Source of the DNA: Competibacteraceae bacterium UBA2788
GTDB taxonomy: Bacteria; Pseudomonadota; Gammaproteobacteria; Competibacterales; Competibacteraceae
Direction of reading: 5' to 3'
Assembly: GCA_002352185.1 (NCBI GenBank)
Contig: DEHY01000040.1
Span: forward strand, 1,641-9,488
Length of the DNA stretch: 7,848 nucleotides
The notes beneath the pieces were generated by a model, which saw nothing but the letters and a program-made list of their open reading frames with translations, was not told the DNA's origin and did not search any database. Shown here in pieces: positions 6,928-7,848 of this stretch. Numbering within the stretch: position 1 is the first letter of the stretch; each line of letters starts with the position of its first letter. The position numbers and the translations under genes are program-made.

Positions 6928-7048
6928 GGGAGCCTCATTAGGGATTGCGACATCGTTTCAGGGTTTGTTGGGTTCGGGCTGTTACTGTACGGGCAAGTGT
7001 TATTATCCGGATCAGGGGGTTAGGTTATAACCCCCCGGGTTTATCCGA
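6928..7048 (-). promoter_or_regulatory. Probable promoter region of the mutase-meaB-ccr operon
   Basis: This 121-base gap precedes the first gene of the cluster. On the minus strand GGATAATAAC (complement at about 7001-7010) offers a -10-like GATAAT, with TTATAA 17 bases upstream as a poor -35 that lies inside the inverted repeat at 7015-7035. If this promoter is real, a repressor on the repeat would cover the -35. The match to consensus is moderate only. Confidence 0.35.
7015..7035. repeat. Inverted repeat upstream of the mutase operon (possible operator or hairpin)
   Basis: GGGGGTTA (7015-7022), loop GGTTA, TAACCCCC (7028-7035) is a perfect 8-base-pair inverted repeat. A 10-base perfect palindrome, GGTTATAACC (7023-7032), overlaps it. 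An outer pairing CGGAT/ATCCG (7009-7013 with 7042-7046) can extend the stem. On the minus strand no T-run follows, so it is a poor terminator for the RRM gene. An operator for a transcription factor acting on the mutase operon is the better guess. Confidence 0.5.
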
Positions 7049-7411
7049 TTAGTAGCGCTGTCTGCCGCCGCCGCCGCCCGATGACCTTCTAGGGCCACCG
7101 CCACCGCCGCCTGGCCGACCACCGCCAAAGCCACCCCCGCCGCCAAAGCCGCCGCCACCGCGATTATCCTCACGCGGACGGGCTTCGTTAACGTTCAGGG
7201 TTCTGCCTTTCAGATCCTTGCCGTTCATCCCATTGATGGCGGATTGGGCTTCCGACCCGGCCAGCATCTCCACGAAACCAAACCCTCTTGATTCACCGGT
7301 GAATTTATCTTTGAGCACCGTTGCCGATTCAACTTGGCCGAATGCCACAAAAGCCTCTCGTAAATCATCGTCGGTAACTTCCCGCGATATGTTACCTACA
7401 TAGATCTTCAC
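7049..7411 (-). CDS. RRM-type RNA-binding protein with Gly-rich tail
   Basis: This encodes 120 residues from the GTG at 7411. It has a single RNA recognition motif (1-80) with RNP2 IYVGNI (3-8) and RNP1 RGFGFVEM (42-49), whose aromatic residues stack on RNA bases. A tail of Gly, Arg and Pro follows (85-120), ending GGGGRQRY. This is the layout of the small bacterial RRM proteins found in cyanobacteria and many proteobacteria, often linked to cold or stress responses and RNA chaperoning. I choose the GTG because (V/M)KIYVGN is where the family begins and AAGGGG lies 6 bases upstream. The frame is open further up to 7528, but that stretch looks non-conserved and contains the leader hairpin. The GTG overlaps an out-of-frame ATG that is followed at once by TGA. 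The Gly-rich tail is encoded by repetitive GGN codons (about 7052-7159). No functional link to the mutase cluster is shown. Confidence 0.9.
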   Translation of the reverse strand: MKIYVGNISREVTDDDLREAFVAFGQVESATVLKDKFTGESRGFGFVEMLAGSEAQSAINGMNGKDLKGRTLNVNEARPREDNRGGGGFGGGGGFGGGRPGGGGGGPRRSSGGGGGRQRY

Positions 7412-7417
7412 ATTGTT

Positions 7418-7423
7418 CCCCTT
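7418..7423 (-). promoter_or_regulatory. Shine-Dalgarno site that decides the GTG start of the RRM gene
   Basis: The minus strand reads AAGGGGAACAATGTG, placing AAGGGG 6 bases before the GTG at 7411. No comparable site precedes the in-frame upstream ATGs, so this supports the shorter 120-residue protein. Confidence 0.7.
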
Positions 7424-7464
7424 ATCCTTATTCAGGCCTGGTAATTCGCCCAACATTGAAGACA

Positions 7465-7489
7465 AGTGATAAGCCGGATGCCTATCACT
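7465..7489 (-). promoter_or_regulatory. Hairpin in the leader of the RRM gene
   Basis: AGTGATA (7489-7483 on the minus strand) pairs perfectly with TATCACT (7471-7465). In RNA the stem extends by a G-U, a G-C and a C-G pair to 10 base pairs with the loop AUCCG. It lies about 54 bases upstream of the GTG start. Small RRM genes are often controlled by temperature through their leaders, so this could be a regulatory leader element, or an operator if the transcript starts downstream. The pairing is seen; the role is inferred. Confidence 0.45.
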
Positions 7490-7620
7490 CCTTGGTCGCC
7501 CCTTAGTAAGCGCCCAGAACCGATTCACGATCCCAAGCTCTAACCAACGGACACATTCAGTACTTGATAAGGTTCATAAAACTCCCAGAGCATGAATTTC
7601 CATATTTAAGCCACTAAACC

Positions 7621-7848
7621 CTATTCATTTGAAATAGCATTACGGAAAAGAAAATCCAGTGCGCCGAACAATTCAGGCAGTTCATCTATAGTAAAGCCGC
7701 TGATATTCTTTGTAAAAACGGTTTCAAGCAGCTTTCCAAACTCCCACAATCTTCCATCGGTTACAACTCCGTAGATGGGTAATTTGGCATTTGCATTAAT
7801 GTATTGCGCCGCAATCAGCTCCGCCAAGCATTGACCCCAACCTTGCTC
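7621..7848 (-). CDS. C-terminal end of a restriction R-subunit-like hypothetical protein, partial
   Basis: The frame is open from the window edge to the TAG at 7621 and gives 75 residues, beginning EQGWGQCLAELIAAQYINAN. The pattern WGQCLAELIAAQ, then PIYGVVTDGRLWEFGKL, resembles the C-terminal part of nuclease-fold hypothetical proteins often labelled as type I restriction endonuclease R-subunit-like. In these a Gln-containing helix and a strand with YGxVTxGxxWxF recur. These are usually small stand-alone proteins with unknown targets. The start lies outside the window; the TTG at 7827 is not a likely start because the conserved motif begins before it. Local GC is low: the 60 bases at 7621-7680 hold 24 G or C, against 38 in the 60 bases at 5161-5220. 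This may indicate acquired DNA. The family assignment rests on memory of the motif and is moderate only. Confidence 0.6.
   Translation of the reverse strand, partial: EQGWGQCLAELIAAQYINANAKLPIYGVVTDGRLWEFGKLLETVFTKNISGFTIDELPELFGALDFLFRNAISNE

Noticed and set aside
7052..7159. GGN-rich repetitive stretch as a tandem repeat or CRISPR-like element
   Set aside because: It is simply the coding sequence of the Gly-rich tail of the RRM protein. There are no spaced identical repeats.
7412..7528. 39-codon N-terminal extension of the RRM protein
   Set aside because: RRM proteins of this type begin directly before KIYVGN. The extension is unlike any domain I know, and a good ribosome site supports the GTG at 7411.

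Overview
The window comes from a moderately GC-rich bacterium, most likely a proteobacterium (inference from codon use, Shine-Dalgarno sites and gene content; the species cannot be fixed from the sequence). Every gene I can support lies on the minus strand, so the biological order runs from high to low coordinates. The core is a C4/C5 acyl-CoA module: a B12-dependent mutase closest to ethylmalonyl-CoA mutase (ecm/meaA), its G-protein chaperone (meaB, 4-base ATGA overlap) and crotonyl-CoA carboxylase/reductase (ccr). Together these are the signature steps of the ethylmalonyl-CoA pathway: crotonyl-CoA + CO2 + NADPH gives ethylmalonyl-CoA, which is rearranged to methylsuccinyl-CoA. Other pathway enzymes (epimerase, methylsuccinyl-CoA dehydrogenase, mesaconyl-CoA hydratase, lyase) are not in this window.

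Layout from right to left. 7848-7621: C-terminal end of a protein resembling type I restriction R-subunit-like hypothetical proteins, in a visibly AT-richer stretch. 7411-7049: small RRM-type RNA-binding protein with a Gly-rich tail, starting at GTG, with a leader hairpin. 7048-6928: intergenic region with a strong inverted repeat, probably holding the promoter or operator of the mutase operon. 6927-4924: mutase; 4927-3947: meaB; 3879-2128: ccr; then a strong rho-independent terminator (2112-2084). 2057-1059: zinc-free NADPH:quinone oxidoreductase-type MDR protein. 1084-596: small two-helix membrane protein overlapping the end of the oxidoreductase gene. 595-216: 380-base non-coding gap with a structured segment and a plus-strand terminator-like element. 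215-1: N-terminal 71 codons of an enoyl-CoA hydratase.

The most notable item is that Ccr carries an extra C-terminal pair of CBS domains (about residues 456-583) joined by a Pro-rich linker. This suggests that the committed carboxylation step is controlled by an adenine nucleotide or related ligand. Second are the non-coding signals: the terminator between ccr and the oxidoreductase, the inverted repeat upstream of the mutase, and a possible plus-strand small RNA in the 216-595 gap.
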